Shown here piece by piece: positions 1-13,600 of a stretch of DNA of 64,000 bases. The stretch covers positions 26,645,479 through 26,709,478 of the forward strand of contig CM049321.1 in the NCBI GenBank assembly GCA_026874595.1, written 5' to 3'. The translations under genes were made by a program, and so were the position numbers. Below the pieces are notes generated by a model that was given only the letters and a program-made list of their open reading frames with translations, ran no database searches and was not told the DNA's origin. Numbering within the stretch: position 1 is the first letter of the stretch; each line of letters opens with the position of its first letter. This stretch comes from Sipunculus nudus. Its lineage: Eukaryota; Annelida; Sipuncula; Golfingiida; Sipunculidae.

Positions 1-94
1 AAACTTGTCATTCATGGTGTGACTCCCGAAGAAGCGGCTGAGTTCACAGTGAAGGCTGGACCTGCTGAAAGTGCAGCTGACCTCACTGTGCAAG
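1..94 (+). CDS. exon 1 (partial): C-terminal third of an Ig domain
   Basis: The open left edge holds E-, F- and G-strands (LVIHGVTPEEAAEF, then ADLTVQ) and closes at CAAG|GTATAT in phase 1. It matches the end of exon 6 almost residue for residue. Exon 1 followed by exon 2 therefore repeats the order exon 6, exon 7, showing that the five-Ig block extends to the left of the window. Confidence 0.92.
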
Positions 95-3000
95 GTATAT
101 AAAAAATATTCAGCTTTGAATAATAGAATGGATGTTTTCACTCAATATATTTGGTTGTAGTTCCTTGAACAGGATGGCATTTTAGCAGAGGTTCATAATT
201 TTGGTGTCACTGTTAGCAGTCAATTCATTTATTTAAAAAATTATTTGAGCATGCTTCCTTAGCATTAGGTTTCACCATAAAATCAAAAGAATACTACTAC
301 ATATTTGATTTGGGCCTTTTGTAGTTTAGTACACTGGTGACCCTCAGCTTAGTCTTCAAGGTCAAATCTGGGAATATATAAAATTTTTGTTAACCCAGTA
401 AGTATTAACTTTTGAAATACTGCATCTGTTTCCTTCAAATTTGACACCAAAAAATATTTTTACACCAATATTTCAGATTTTTCAAGGCTAGTGACCCTGA
501 CCTTGGTCTTCAAGGTCAAACCTGAAGAAACATAGGTTATTTGTGAGCACGATTACTTTAGAATAACTGCTTTTCTTTTCTTCAAATTTAATATGCAAAT
601 TGTCTCCACCAAGATGTCAGACAAGTTCAAACATTTGTGACCTTGCTCCTGGTGGCCTTGGCAAGTGTCAGTATATGATTCTGAAGAATGGGGCCTATTT
701 TAGAAGGGGCAATGCCTGTACTTTCAGGGGAAATTATGGCATCTCCCATGCCAAGAAATTTTTATTTATCACATTATCATGAATATCTAGCCATATCCCA
801 GAATTCCTTACATCTTACTTAAAGGATGCATCTCAACTTACCAGTAGGAAATATTAAAGTGTCTGGAATTAACTTAATTTTGAATGCAGAATGCCAAAAG
901 AGAAGTTTAATATAAACCATTTCTTTTACAGAAGAGGCCCCTGTAGAGGAAGAAGAGGAGGTGAGCTTCACCATCCCCCTGAAGGAGGAAGAACAACCTG
1001 AAGAGGAAGCCGTGAAGTTCACTGTCCCACTCAAGGACACAACATGTTATGAGGAGGAAACTGTGACCTTAGAATGTCAGGTGTCAAAGGAGGGTGAGGA
1101 GGTGTTCTGGCTGAAGGATGGGGACAGAATCAAGCCGAGTGACAACGTGGAGATAGAGGTGGATGGAACCTTCCACAGACTCCTCATCAAAAAGGCCACA
1201 CTGGACGATGAGGCTGAATACACAGCTGGAGTTGGTGATGACAGAACAAAAGCAGAACTCACTGTTGACGGTAGGCATTTTGTATTTCTTCACACAAAGA
1301 AGAAATAAGATTTATTGGTTTATTAATTTTTGCATGCCAGGTATTCTTGTGGTTATAAAGTTACAAGCTTATAAAACATCTGATGTATGCTGAAATTGTT
1401 ATAAGTAATTTCACAAGTTCTTTGGCATCTTTGGCACACAAACTTGCCTCACTGAACAGAAGAAAAGTTTAGTCTGTTCTTTGGGCGAACATGTTTGTCT
1501 CAAGACTGTTTCAAAGAGACCTTTTCGAGATACATCATCTGTCACTGGGAAGGAAAAAGAATGTGGTCTATCAGAATGGCAAGCAATCACGTTTGAACCT
1601 TCTTAGGTGTGGTTATCTAATTATTTAGGTATTAAATTTATAGTTTAGTATCCCTTGGCTGTATCGATGAAATGAAACTGATTTATTTAGTAAAAAGTCA
1701 CAAGGAGATATTTTTAAACAAAGCTAAATACAGGCGTTTGGTATTTATCCTGTGCTGAAAACTGTTTTATTAAATTAAAGAATTTTATCTTCTAGGGAAA
1801 CGTGTATAATTTTTGGATGAATTAGTTCTATCTAACTTGAATAAAACCAAATATTTACCAGCCAGAAGAAAATGACCACACAGTATTTTTTCTCTGATAG
1901 AGATCCCAGTGACCTTGACCAAACCACTTGAAGCCACAACATGCACTGAGGGTGACACTGTTACCATGGAGTGTGAACTGTCAAAGCCTGTGAAGGTGAA
2001 GTGGTTGAGGAACGGAAAACCACTAACACCTGATGAACATACCACCATGACAGTTGACGGCACCATCCAGCGTCTGACTGTGGACAAGGCAGTCATTGAT
2101 GATACTGCTGAATACACAGTCAAATTTGAAGAAGTAGTTACAACAGCACCACTCACTGTTCAAGGTTAGTTATAGTTTGTATGTATTTTCTTTTATGTTC
2201 CTGTGTAGTCTCTATTGTAGTTGTAAAATACACAGGTTTACATAATTATAATATGACAGCAAATATATAGGAAATGGGTCAATTCAAATAAGACAAACTA
2301 TCATTAATGATAATATTTTGGAACACAAAGTTTTTAACAAATCAAACCTTACTTATGCTAACATGCTGCTAAATCTTTTTAGAAGCACCTGTGACCGTTG
2401 TCCAGCCACTCCAACCAGTTTCCACAAAGGAAGGAGGTGATGTGACCTTGACCTGCCAACTCTCCAAACCAGACCAGAAGGTGAAATGGTTGAAGAAGGG
2501 CAAAGGACTTCCCAAGAGCAAGCGCTATGAGGTGACCAGTGATGGTACAATGTACCAGCTGACGATCCACAAAACCAAGAAGGAGGATGCTGCTGAATTC
2601 ACATTGAAACTGGGAGACCTGAAGACCTCAGCTCCACTCACAGTCACAGTCGAAGGTACTGCAACTTTTACACATTCTTTTGGGTCTCAAGGAACAGATT
2701 ACATGTATTGAAAGTTACTGTTGTATGTATATCATTTAACCAAATATATCTGTTACTATTTAACTATGGGCTTTCCCTGTTCTAATTCATCAGAAACAGT
2801 TTTGAGTTCTTGTTCCTTTGATAAATTATATGTGACATCTTCAAAATATGAAAACAATGTTTTAAACATTTTGCAATGTGACTTATTCTTAATGATGTCT
2901 GATTGCCACCAAGTTAGTCATGTAAATATTATTTTTATTTTCAGAGGAGACTGTAGAATTCCTGACACCCCTCCAGCCACAGAAGGCCACAGAGGGAGAG

Positions 3001-4525
3001 ACCGTGGTGTTTGACTGCAGCGTTTCTAAACCTGTGGAGACTGTCACATGGTTCAAGGATGGTGCACCAATCAAACCCAGTGAGACTTGTGAAATTGTGA
3101 CTGAAGGAACCAACTTGAGACTTGTCCTGCACAATGTTTCTCCTGATCAGGAAGGTGACTTTACCATCCAGGCGGGTCCAGCAACCAGCAAAGCTGACCT
3201 CACAGTTGAAGGTTTGTGTTTTTTTTTCTCAATCAAATGTTAGATTTCAAATATTTTTCATACGAAACTTAAAATGTCAGGCAGACAAAATCAGCAGTGA
3301 AATTATTCATTTGATCAAGTCCATAAAAATACAAACTTGCAAGCAATACTCAATTTACACTGTTTTTTTACCTGTTTTTATTTCAGAAATACCAGTTGCC
3401 ATTACTGAACCACTGAAGCCACAGAGGGCTAAAGAGGGTGAGACAGTCACGTTTGAGTGTACACTGAACAAGCCTGTAGAGACAGTGACATGGTTCAAGG
3501 GTGGTGAGGAGATTGGTCCTAGTCCTCTGTATGAGGTTATATCTGAAGGTCCACACTACAAACTGGTGCTGCACGGTGTCACTCCTGAAGAGGCTGCCAA
3601 CTTCAGCATCAAAGCTGGTCCTGTCTCCAGTGATGCAGAACTTATTGTTGAAGGTAACACTCTTTCTTGTGTATCCTATCTTGATAAAGTGAATTTATTT
3701 TAAAGTGATAACTGTTTTTTTTTATATATAATGCATGAGCTATTTAGGTCTTGTTACTTCACTGGTTCATTGTTCAAATGTTCTTGTTTATATGTCACTT
3801 AACACACAAAATTTTTCATCTTTACAGAAGAGGCCCCTGTAGAGGAAGAGGAGGAGGTGAGCTTCACCATCCCCCTGAAGGAGGAAGAAAAACCTGAAGA
3901 GGAAGCTGTGAAGTTCACTGTCCCACTCAAGGATACATCATGTTACGAGGAGGAAACTGTTACCTTAGAATGTCAGGTGTCAAAGGAGGGTGAGGAGGTG
4001 TTCTGGCTGAAGGACGGAGACAGAATCAAGCCGAGCGACAATGTGGAGATAGAAGTGGATGGAACCTTCCACAGACTCCGCATCAAAAAGGCCACACTGG
4101 ACGATGAGGCTGAATACACAGCTGGTGTCGGTGATGACAGGACAAAAGCTGAACTCACTGTTGATGGTGAGAAAACATTGCTAAACCAAAACTTAAATAC
4201 TGGTGGTAGGAAATTTTACAGTTGGTGTGCAGTTGTTAAAAGCTGCAAACATAATAAAGATAACATGACAAAGCAGTGAAATATATGCTTGTATAACAGT
4301 TGGTTATAAATTTTCAAAAGTGGCTGTTTTTAACATTTTATGTTGTGAGTGGTAAATAAACTGTCAACCCTGTATTAGAATTAATTAATACACATAGACT
4401 CAGTTCAGTTGATCTGTTATCCATGAAAGTACTGGAATGCTGTGTATAGACTTAGGGCAATTTTAAAAAAATAAAAAATGATATTTGGTAATTCATAAAT
4501 CTTTCACAATACTATTTGTTACAGT

Positions 4526-4604
<79 letters not shown>

Positions 4605-7600
4605 TCAATTAACTGTACTAAAATTAACTTGAATGTCAGCACATCAAATGAAGTGGTATGACATGTGGAAAACTCTGTGATTCAGCGAAAAGCATAATTT
4701 ACATGAAACATGTACATCTGTTCATCGGTTGATTCTTGAAAAAATTTAGGTTCATGATAATAAGCAATTATCTTATTAACAGAGATTCCAGTGACATTGA
4801 CCCGACCACTAGAAGCCACAAGCTGCACTGAGGGTGACACTGTCACCATGGAATGTGAACTGTCACAGCCCAACCAGAAGGTCAAGTGGCTGAAGAATGG
4901 GGAACCACTCAAATCCAGTGACCATGCCACCATCTCAGTGGATGGCACAATCCAGCGTTTGACCATTGACAAAGCAAATATGGATGATACTGCTGAATAC
5001 ACAGTCAAATTTGAAGATATTGTAACAAAAGCACCACTCACTGTGCAAGGTTGGTATTATGCTCTCACCATTTTCATTGTTGGGATTTGTCATATTAAAA
5101 TGTTGAGGTTTGATGCAGTCTGATGTTGCCCACAATGTCAGTCTCATCCAGCTTTCCACTCTGCCCTGAGATTACAGTTATTGAATAAATTTTGTAAGCA
5201 TAAGATACCTTCCTAAAATGAGTTGAGTAAGCTAATGGTACCAATGTCATGTAGTAGGGCTGTTTATCAATTCATTTAAAGCATAATATGGTCAATCTAT
5301 AGTCATCTTTAGGTAATATAATAATAATATTTAATCAAAAACTCAAGGAGGGTTTTATTAGACTGTCTATTAATGGCCAAGTTTTTATTACAGAAGCACC
5401 AGTGACCATAGTTCAGCCACTTCAACCAGTGTCCACAGTGGAAGGTCGTGATGTGACCTTGACCTGTGAGCTCTCAAAACCAAACCAGAAGGTAAAATGG
5501 TTGAAAAAGGGTAAAGGACTTCCCAAGAGCAAGCGTTATGAGGTTACCAGTGATGGTACAACATACCAGCTGACAATCCGCAAAACTAAGCTTGAAGATG
5601 CTGCAGAATTTACACTGAAACTGGATGATCTGAAAACATCTGCTCCACTCACTGTGGAAGGTAGTGTATTTCATAAATTTTTTTATGAAATCCTGTATGT
5701 TTATATATTGTCCAAAGTGTTTGCTAAAAAGGCAAATTAAAGTGTGAAAATTTAAATTCAGTATCTGTTTACTCCAGTACATGCAGGTGTCATTTAAACC
5801 AAACAAGTAAAGCCACTTGTCCATTTGTATGGGTGCAGATGCAGACATGCACAAAGAAGTAAGAACAACTGAGTACATTTGAGCACTACAGAGTAATGCC
5901 AGGCATAAAACTGCAGATGTTTTTGCCCGCTGCATAAAAGTAGTAGTATGTAATAGTTATGGAAATGTACACCAAAATGTGCTTGATGTCATATTATTGA
6001 GGTTTTACATCTAAAAACAGCATTGATATATGTATATATGGAAATGCACAAAAGCATGTCTTGACATGCACACCAATACCACAGCCACACTGCATTTGTA
6101 AAAGTGGACATGTAACTTCACCGTTATTTATAACTATTTTTGTTAAATATTTTATCACAGATCTAGGAGGTGATTCTTGAGGTAATATAAAGTTTGATTC
6201 TTTGTATTACAGAAGCTGCAGCCACATTCACAGTACCACTTGAGGACAAACATGTGAAAGAGACAGAAAATGTGATCCTTGAGTGCACGGTATCCAGCCC
6301 TAGCGCCAAGGTCACATGGTACAAAGATGGAGAGCCCATTAAAGAGGATGAGAAGTTTAAGGTCATTGAAGATGGACCAGTCAGGAAGCTGGAGATCTCT
6401 GACATCACCCTGGATGAGGAGGCTGAGTATACAGCTAAGGTCGGTGATGCCAGCACCTCATGCAATGTGACTGTCGAAGGTGAGTCTTGCTTGTCCTGGC
6501 CCTGAAACCAGACTCCATAAACACACACTGGCATCATGTAGTGTTAAACTTTCCTAAGCTGTGGGTCTTATGAAGTAGGTTTAATTTGCAACATGCCATA
6601 AACTAAAAATGAAATTTGTTATTTGGTATAATATGCCAGAAAAGAATTAAACATTGCAAGTGTCCATTGACTTACCTTCTACAAAAACAGATAAGTAACA
6701 ACTATAAAAAGCAAAAGATAAAGAGGAAATTTTAAAACTATTTGTGTTTTGTCAGCTACCTTAATGGGTTGTCGGCTCTGTTGAATTAGGATTAAGATGA
6801 CTATCTGATGATCTATATTTTTAGCTCAGCTGACTATAAGTCAGCTGAGCTATAGTCGTGGTCCTTTGTCCGTCGTCCGTCCGGCCGTCCGGCCGTCCGT
6901 CCTTTAACAGGGCACGTTTTAAAACCGTTGGACCTACGAATCCAAAATTCTGCATACCATTAGATGTCCCCAAAATCTCCTACCATACCGAAAATTGGGT
7001 CATTAGAACTTCGTTCCTTCGAGATATTAAGGAAAAACCTCCGTTTTCCATAAAAAAGCAATTTTTACACTTCAAGTCTGCCTAATATCAAAACCACTGA
7101 TCTGTTTCTGATCATATTTAGTATTCATATTCTTCCATACATTTTCTGTGCACATACCATAAATTAGGTCAGTATTGGGTATTATTTTGAAGTTATAGGC
7201 CCAAATATAATGCAGTTTTTTAAAAATCAGGAAATATATTTGCTCACTTTACATGAGAATTGCTGAAGCTGAAGACTTTTTTTTCAGGAATATAACTTTA
7301 TTTAATCAAGATTCATTTTTTTGCCCAAAATTAGATCTGAATTTTGCAAATTTTTCAAGTTATTAGCATAAATAAAAAATTAATACCTTAAATTTTGTCC
7401 AACTTTGGCAGTGGCACATTTTTTCCCTGTAAGCACTGTTGATTTAATTTTCACAGCATATATACATAAGGATTTAATCTTTTAAAATCTGAAATTTAAA
7501 AGAAATTGTTTGAAAAGAATAGCTTTTATTCAAGTTTTCATACACCATGTCAAGTGTTGTTTATATCTGGCCCACCTAGTCGTACAGCCTTCACTTGCAT

Positions 7601-10600
7601 TATGTAACCCACCCCAGGCAGCTTGCCTTGACCCAGCTTGGCCACTACTAGCAGGCTTCTCCTCTGCCCTGCACTCAACCCCCCCCCCCCCAGCTGGTGC
7701 ATAAACTAGATGAATGTTATAATTTTCTGTATTTTATTTTATTCTTGGACATGCTACATTTTAGATTTTGTATTGTACCACCAGGGTTACAATGATTAAA
7801 GTGCACATTTAATTGTGTCCACAAAGTGATGTATTGCTATGAAACTTGAAGTATGGATGTTCATCAGATAAGTAATGCTTTACTTCAGAAGAGTAAAACT
7901 TCACCAGGTGTGAAATTGACTATTAATTCCAGTTATTAATTATAGCTGAGATTGTAATTAGCATAATGATATTTTTTGTCCCTCATTCAACCAACAGTGT
8001 GTATACTTTATTTGAAAAGATGTTTTTATTTTATCAAATTTACTGAATCTTTTATTTTATTTCGGTGAATAAAATTAAGCTTGTCCTGAAAACTCCAATG
8101 TGCAAAACTTTTTAATAGGAATTCAAGGAATAATTTTGTAGATGCCATGTTGTGGCATTATTTTCTTTTACATTCAGTTTAAACATTTGATTTAAAAATA
8201 ATAAAATATATGTGTATGCATAATATGACCCAATGTGAGCTACAATCACGATATATAAAGATTGCAACTTAGAATTCTAATATTTAAACTTATATTTTCA
8301 CTTTTATATTACAAATTTATAACACTTGTAAATAAAAAAAATGAATCAGATAAAAACTATTAATGAAAAAAGTGGATATGCTAAAAAAATAGGCTTATAT
8401 ATAAACTTAAATGCATTATTCCTTTGAAAGTGAAATGAAGGTATTAGTCCATTCTGTCCACTTGCCTGTCCATCTGAAAATTTTTCATATGCATCACAGT
8501 ATCTCAAAACTTTTACTGTTTTTCTTCATGACAGTCTTGTCAGAGTATTAGTTTGCAGTCATATATTGAGAACTTTACTATAACCAAGTAGGAGGGCCCT
8601 TTCCTCTTAGCTTCTCATATGCTTATATGAATATAAAACATTACAATAGAATATTTTTCATATTTTGCATTTGCAAAAATTTCAAACTTTTGTTGTGACC
8701 CATGGGTCCTTTGTTTATATTCTGGATTCTCAACATCATTGTTTGGCTAAAACTGAATAAATACCAGACATGGTGCAAATACTTTGCAAATGTATATGAA
8801 TATGAATATGAATATGAATATGTACTCCATTATAAAATTTCTTGCATTAGAATGGGAATTCAGGTAAAAATGAAAGTATTTGAATACCAGTGCAAATACT
8901 TTCAAAATGTATTCATAAATGCATATATTCTATAATATTATTTTAATAATTAGTTCAGTTATATTTTATTAAAAAAATCATATGATTCTCTTATTTTTTT
9001 TAATAAAATTATATTGGCACAATATTTGTTATTAAATTTTAATAAATAGTTAAACTCTTTTATTATATTTGCTGCATATAAGTTATATGGCCAAGTCAAA
9101 ATCTGTGTGACAATAGCACTCCATTTGTTAATAAAATAAATGAAATCAATCCTCTTCCCTGTCTCCAAAAATACTATCAAAATCATACATAAGCTAAACA
9201 CCAACAACTCATAATAAAGCTTATATTTATTACCACACAAAACCAGCATATGCCTCTTTCCCAAATCATATTTTTTGTCATATATAACAGCTGAGCGCCG
9301 TGACCCATGGGTCCCTTGTTTTATACTATACTGTATGAGAGACCAGGAATAATCCAGGTCATATTTTTTAAACCTTGGATTGATGCAATTCTCCTAGACT
9401 GTACTAAACATTTATCATCTATCCTTCTCAGTTTAATTGGGTTTAAAGTAGAAAATTTAAGATATTATGTTGATTGCCTTAATTATTAAGTATAACAATC
9501 ACACCCCTTGGAATTGAAGACCTATCAGTTGCTTTAATTTAGTAATCTGTTGCAAGGCATTAATACTTTATCCCATGACAGCTCTTGGTATGTACTTTGG
9601 GTCATGTATAATTTGTTTGTTCTTTCCCTGTAGAATTACCAGCGACCTTCACCATGCCACTGAAGGACTTGACTGCTCCTGAAAACATTGACATTACCTT
9701 CGAATGTGAACTGTCCAAACCCAACAAGATCGTTGATTGGTTTGTTGATTCAAAGCCAATCACACCCAGTGAGAAATATGAGATCACTGTTGATGGCACT
9801 TTCCATCGTCTCACTGTACACAACACCACCAATGAGGATGCTGGTTCATTCACTGCTAAGATCGGTGAAGAAGATACCTCTGCCTCACTGACTATCACAG
9901 GTCTGTCTTATTTTATTATACAAATGTTTTGTCCATATGGTTTGAGGAATATTTTTATACCAGAAAGTTCATTGTGAAAAGGCAGATCGCAGGGTAAAAA
10001 TGAGGCAAATATCTAATTATGAATAAGGGAATGTAAAAATTATATTAGAAATCCAGTTTTTAATCAACAGAAAAAGAAAACGGTCTGTGTTTCACAATTT
10101 TTAAGCCCTAATGACTTTCAGGGTCATTGATCACATGCATTAACAGCCACATTTAACAGCTGCTTACCTGATAATGTGAACAGTGAAAAACATATTTGAC
10201 TAAAAGAACGGCTTCTCATGCAGGGGCAGACTTCCAGTAGAAAAAAAATAAAACAAAAGCCTTGGGCTTTGTTAATAATTCTTTTATGTTGTACTAGGTT
10301 GTCACTCCTGTGTGGTCTTTTTATGAAAATTATTAAAATAATACTTTTAAAAAAAATATTCCAGAAAAACGGACACAGGTTGAATTAACAACCTTCAGTA
10401 TGATTTCAGTTCTCGTAATATCCTTAGAAGCATCAAAATCAAAGAAAAGAAGTAGTATTTTGTACCATATATATCTAGCTGGAAAACATTTTATTTGCAT
10501 TTTCAAATACTTCATAATGCCCAATAAAAGGCTATATAGTTGAAATAAAATTGTAAACCATGCAGTTAGGGTAATAGGATGACTTTGACCAAAACCGGCA

Positions 10601-13600
10601 GCATTAAATAAATTGTATCAAATAAAGTAGGAAATTAATACCTGCACCTATAGAGACATGTAAATGTAAACTTTTGTAATTCTGTATTTTGTAATGTTGA
10701 AAATTTAGACAGTCTTATTAACAAAAGTTAGCAAGTGGTTTCTTGCATAAGCTTTTTTTTTCTGGCAGCTGACATGGATCTTGTTTGTTTTACAGAGGAA
10801 TCAGTGGAGATCACCATCCCACTCAAAGATGCAGAAGTCATGGAAGGGGACAGCGTGACCCTGACCTGTGAACTGAGCAAGCCTAACTTCCCAGTCAAGT
10901 GGCTGTGTAATGGCAAAGAAATCAAGCAAGGCCCAGACTACAAGATGGAGTCAGATGGTACCAAGTACCGCCTGACCATACCGGAAGCAACATTTGATCA
11001 TGAGGCCGAGTACACCATTGTCGCAGCTGACAAGAAGTCCACATGTGAAGTCATTGTCAAAGGTAAAGAAATCTTGGAATTATTTATGTTGAATGAGAAT
11101 GGATTTTTTTTTATATACCTGGGCAAGTATGGTCATTATTGGTCATTTTCTTTGGATGTCTGTTTATTAAGAGTTGGTCTTTTTTCTCTCTTTAATGTGC
11201 ACAGTTATATCTGAAACGTAAATGGTAATTAGATAGGAGGTGTGAGTTTAAAGGTACAACTTTGGTTCAATAAAAAGAACAGTATCATCCTAGTCATGAT
11301 ATTAGATTTGCAGGTGTCATACAGTTAATGCTATTGCAACCTGGACATAGCTATCCCTTTTTAGAGATTTACATACTTGACAAAGTGATGATATGAGAAT
11401 ATCCAATAAAGTACTGTATCGACAATTATATGTCTGTTTTTTTCCAGAACTGCCAGCTGACTTTGTGACTAGACTTCGTGATCAGCGTGTCACTGAGGGT
11501 GACACTGTTGAATTCACAGTGGAACTGACTAAACCCAATGTTAAGGTGAAGTGGAACAAGGATGGCCATGAGCTGAAGGAATCAGACCGTGTGAAGATCA
11601 GTAAGGAGGGTACAACTTACAAAGCTGTCATCACTGACTGTAAGCTGGGTGATGCCGAGCAGTACATCTGTACTCTGCCAGATGGCAAGAAGTCCAAGGG
11701 AATGCTGACAGTTGACCGTGAGTTCATATCTCAGCAAAGCTTGAGTTCATGTAATTTTAGAAAGCCTTTACGGTGTTCACACAAGAGAATACCTTGACTA
11801 CCAGTGTAGGGAGTTAAGAAATACATCAATTTGTAATGTGTACAGATGTGACACAGATCAGCACTGGTGCCTTGTTATCTTTAAAGTGTCCTGTTACAGA
11901 TTATTTGTCAGTTGAAGGAACATTAATATGAATATAAATGTAGTCATTTGGTCAGGATCTTATAAAGTCAGAACTTAAGTGGATTCCCCTCCCCCCTTTT
12001 GAAACAGACAGTGATAAACGGTATGTTCTCATCTGTACAATAATTATTACAGAGGCTCCTATTGACATCACTCAAGACTTGTCAAGTGTTGAGGTGACAG
12101 AAGGTGAAGATGCAACGTTCACTTGTGAGCTGTCCAAACCTGACCAAGAGGTCACATGGATGGTGATTGGCAAAGAAATTACTCCAAGTGACAAATATGA
12201 GATGTCCTCTGATGGTACCACATACACACTCAAGATCAAAGACTGCAAGCTTGAAGATGCAGGAGAAGTCAGCATTGTTGTGCAGGATTGTATGTCATCT
12301 GCTGAACTCATTGTAAAAGGTAGGTCAACTTTTGGCATGCTAGTACTAATAATCTTTCCTCTCTTTACATCCAGTTTCAGCAGGTGAAAACAGTTTATTT
12401 GACCAATAACAACCAGTAATCTCCATAAAACATAACTTTCAGTCTGATGTTGATACACAGGCCTGTTTCAAAACTATATGTCTGCTGTACATACTTTGCT
12501 GTATAAAGTCTTCTAGCATGCACTATTTCATATCAATTACATTTTCGGATTTGGACATGTTTTGACACTTGCATGACCATGGAATCACATTCTTATCACT
12601 CTTGATCATTGCATTCAGAAGCGGATATCAAGATCATTAAACCTCTCAAGAACATCAAGGCTAAGGAAGGTGAAACCGTGACCTTCACTTGTGAACTTTC
12701 CAAGCCTGACCTTGAAGGAATATGGACTTTCAATGGCGAAGAAGTCACAGTCAGTGAGAAGTTCAAGATTGGTGTTGACAAGTTCACCTATACTCTGACC
12801 ATCACTGATGTTACCTTGAATGACATTGGCAAATTTGCATTCTCTGTCCAGAATGTGTCTACATCTGCTGACCTTACTGTGGCTGGTAATGGTTTCTTCT
12901 ACTCTGTTCTGTTTCTTTATCTGCCTTTGTTTAAAGTCTTTGTGTAAATCTTGAACTGCAAATTAAGGCTGTAACAATACATTATCTCAAGATGGAATAA
13001 GTATCATGATACTTTGCTAAAGAAACTATGTACACAATATTGTACATTTAAGACATAATACAGTTTAGAGTCCAGGTGAATGTTCAGCCTTGTTGACTGA
13101 CAGATAACCAAACTCGCATGTAAAAGGTATTCCAAATACAATTAATATCCAAATATTATAAATTTACTTAATTTCCAAATAATCAGCCAGTCTGTTGTTA
13201 ATCTCAGTTTTAACTGATTATGTTTCACCTTCATACATGGTGCTTTCAAACTCCCTTAAACTAATAATATGGAATCTCACTTTTCCTTACATGAAAATAT
13301 ATTTTCAGTGTATTGATGCAGACCTGTATGTCTAAAATAACAATATGATATCTGACTCTGTATCACAATGTGTCATGCACCATTCTGTTGTTACAGCCCT
13401 TCTGTAAATAATTTCTGACAAAGTATCTATATCAATCTTCTGTTCCACTTCTGTATCATATCTTAATAGAAGACAAGGCATGCTCTGTGTTGTTGCCCTA
13501 CTTTTTCCATTTTATGTGAACACTATATTTAACCAGCTACCAGGATGTAAACCGTAGTCTTCTACCAATTTTAATATGGGAAATTAACAAAGATGATCAA

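Larger units (their letters stand above)
6819..9320 (+). mobile_element. element E1: non-autonomous, Helentron/pearl-like
   Basis: Seen directly: a palindromic head (12-bp arms AGCTCAGCTGAC at 6823-6834 and 6840-6851 around TATAA), a CCGTCC-rich microsatellite (6869-6902), a long AT-rich body with a C-run near 7680, the inverse of the head (CAGCTGAGC, 9288-9296), the perfect palindrome GACCCATGGGTC (9302-9313) and the terminal CCTTGTT. A second copy of that tail palindrome sits at 8697-8708, so two elements or two ends may be fused. The body to about 8660 has a close copy at 46905-48575. No transposase or long reading frame is present. Family structure known for Helentron-derived elements (subterminal inverted repeat, microsatellite, 3' hairpin) fits. 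Exact borders and a target duplication are unresolved. Confidence 0.75.

Noticed and set aside
932-4166. Glu-rich linkers in exons 2 and 7 as a PEVK spring
   Set aside because: Too short (about 25 residues) and lacking the repeated PEVK/PPAK character; called an acidic inter-Ig linker instead.
6041-6080. Small GCATGTC/GACATGC inverted repeat in the intron after exon 9
   Set aside because: Seven-base arms are expected by chance at this scale and nothing around it supports an element.
6858-7704. Short reading frames in elements E1 and E2 (also around 46757-47056 and 47429-47686)
   Set aside because: They run over the microsatellite and repeat body, are not conserved in frame between the two copies, and encode no known transposase, Rep or reverse transcriptase motif.
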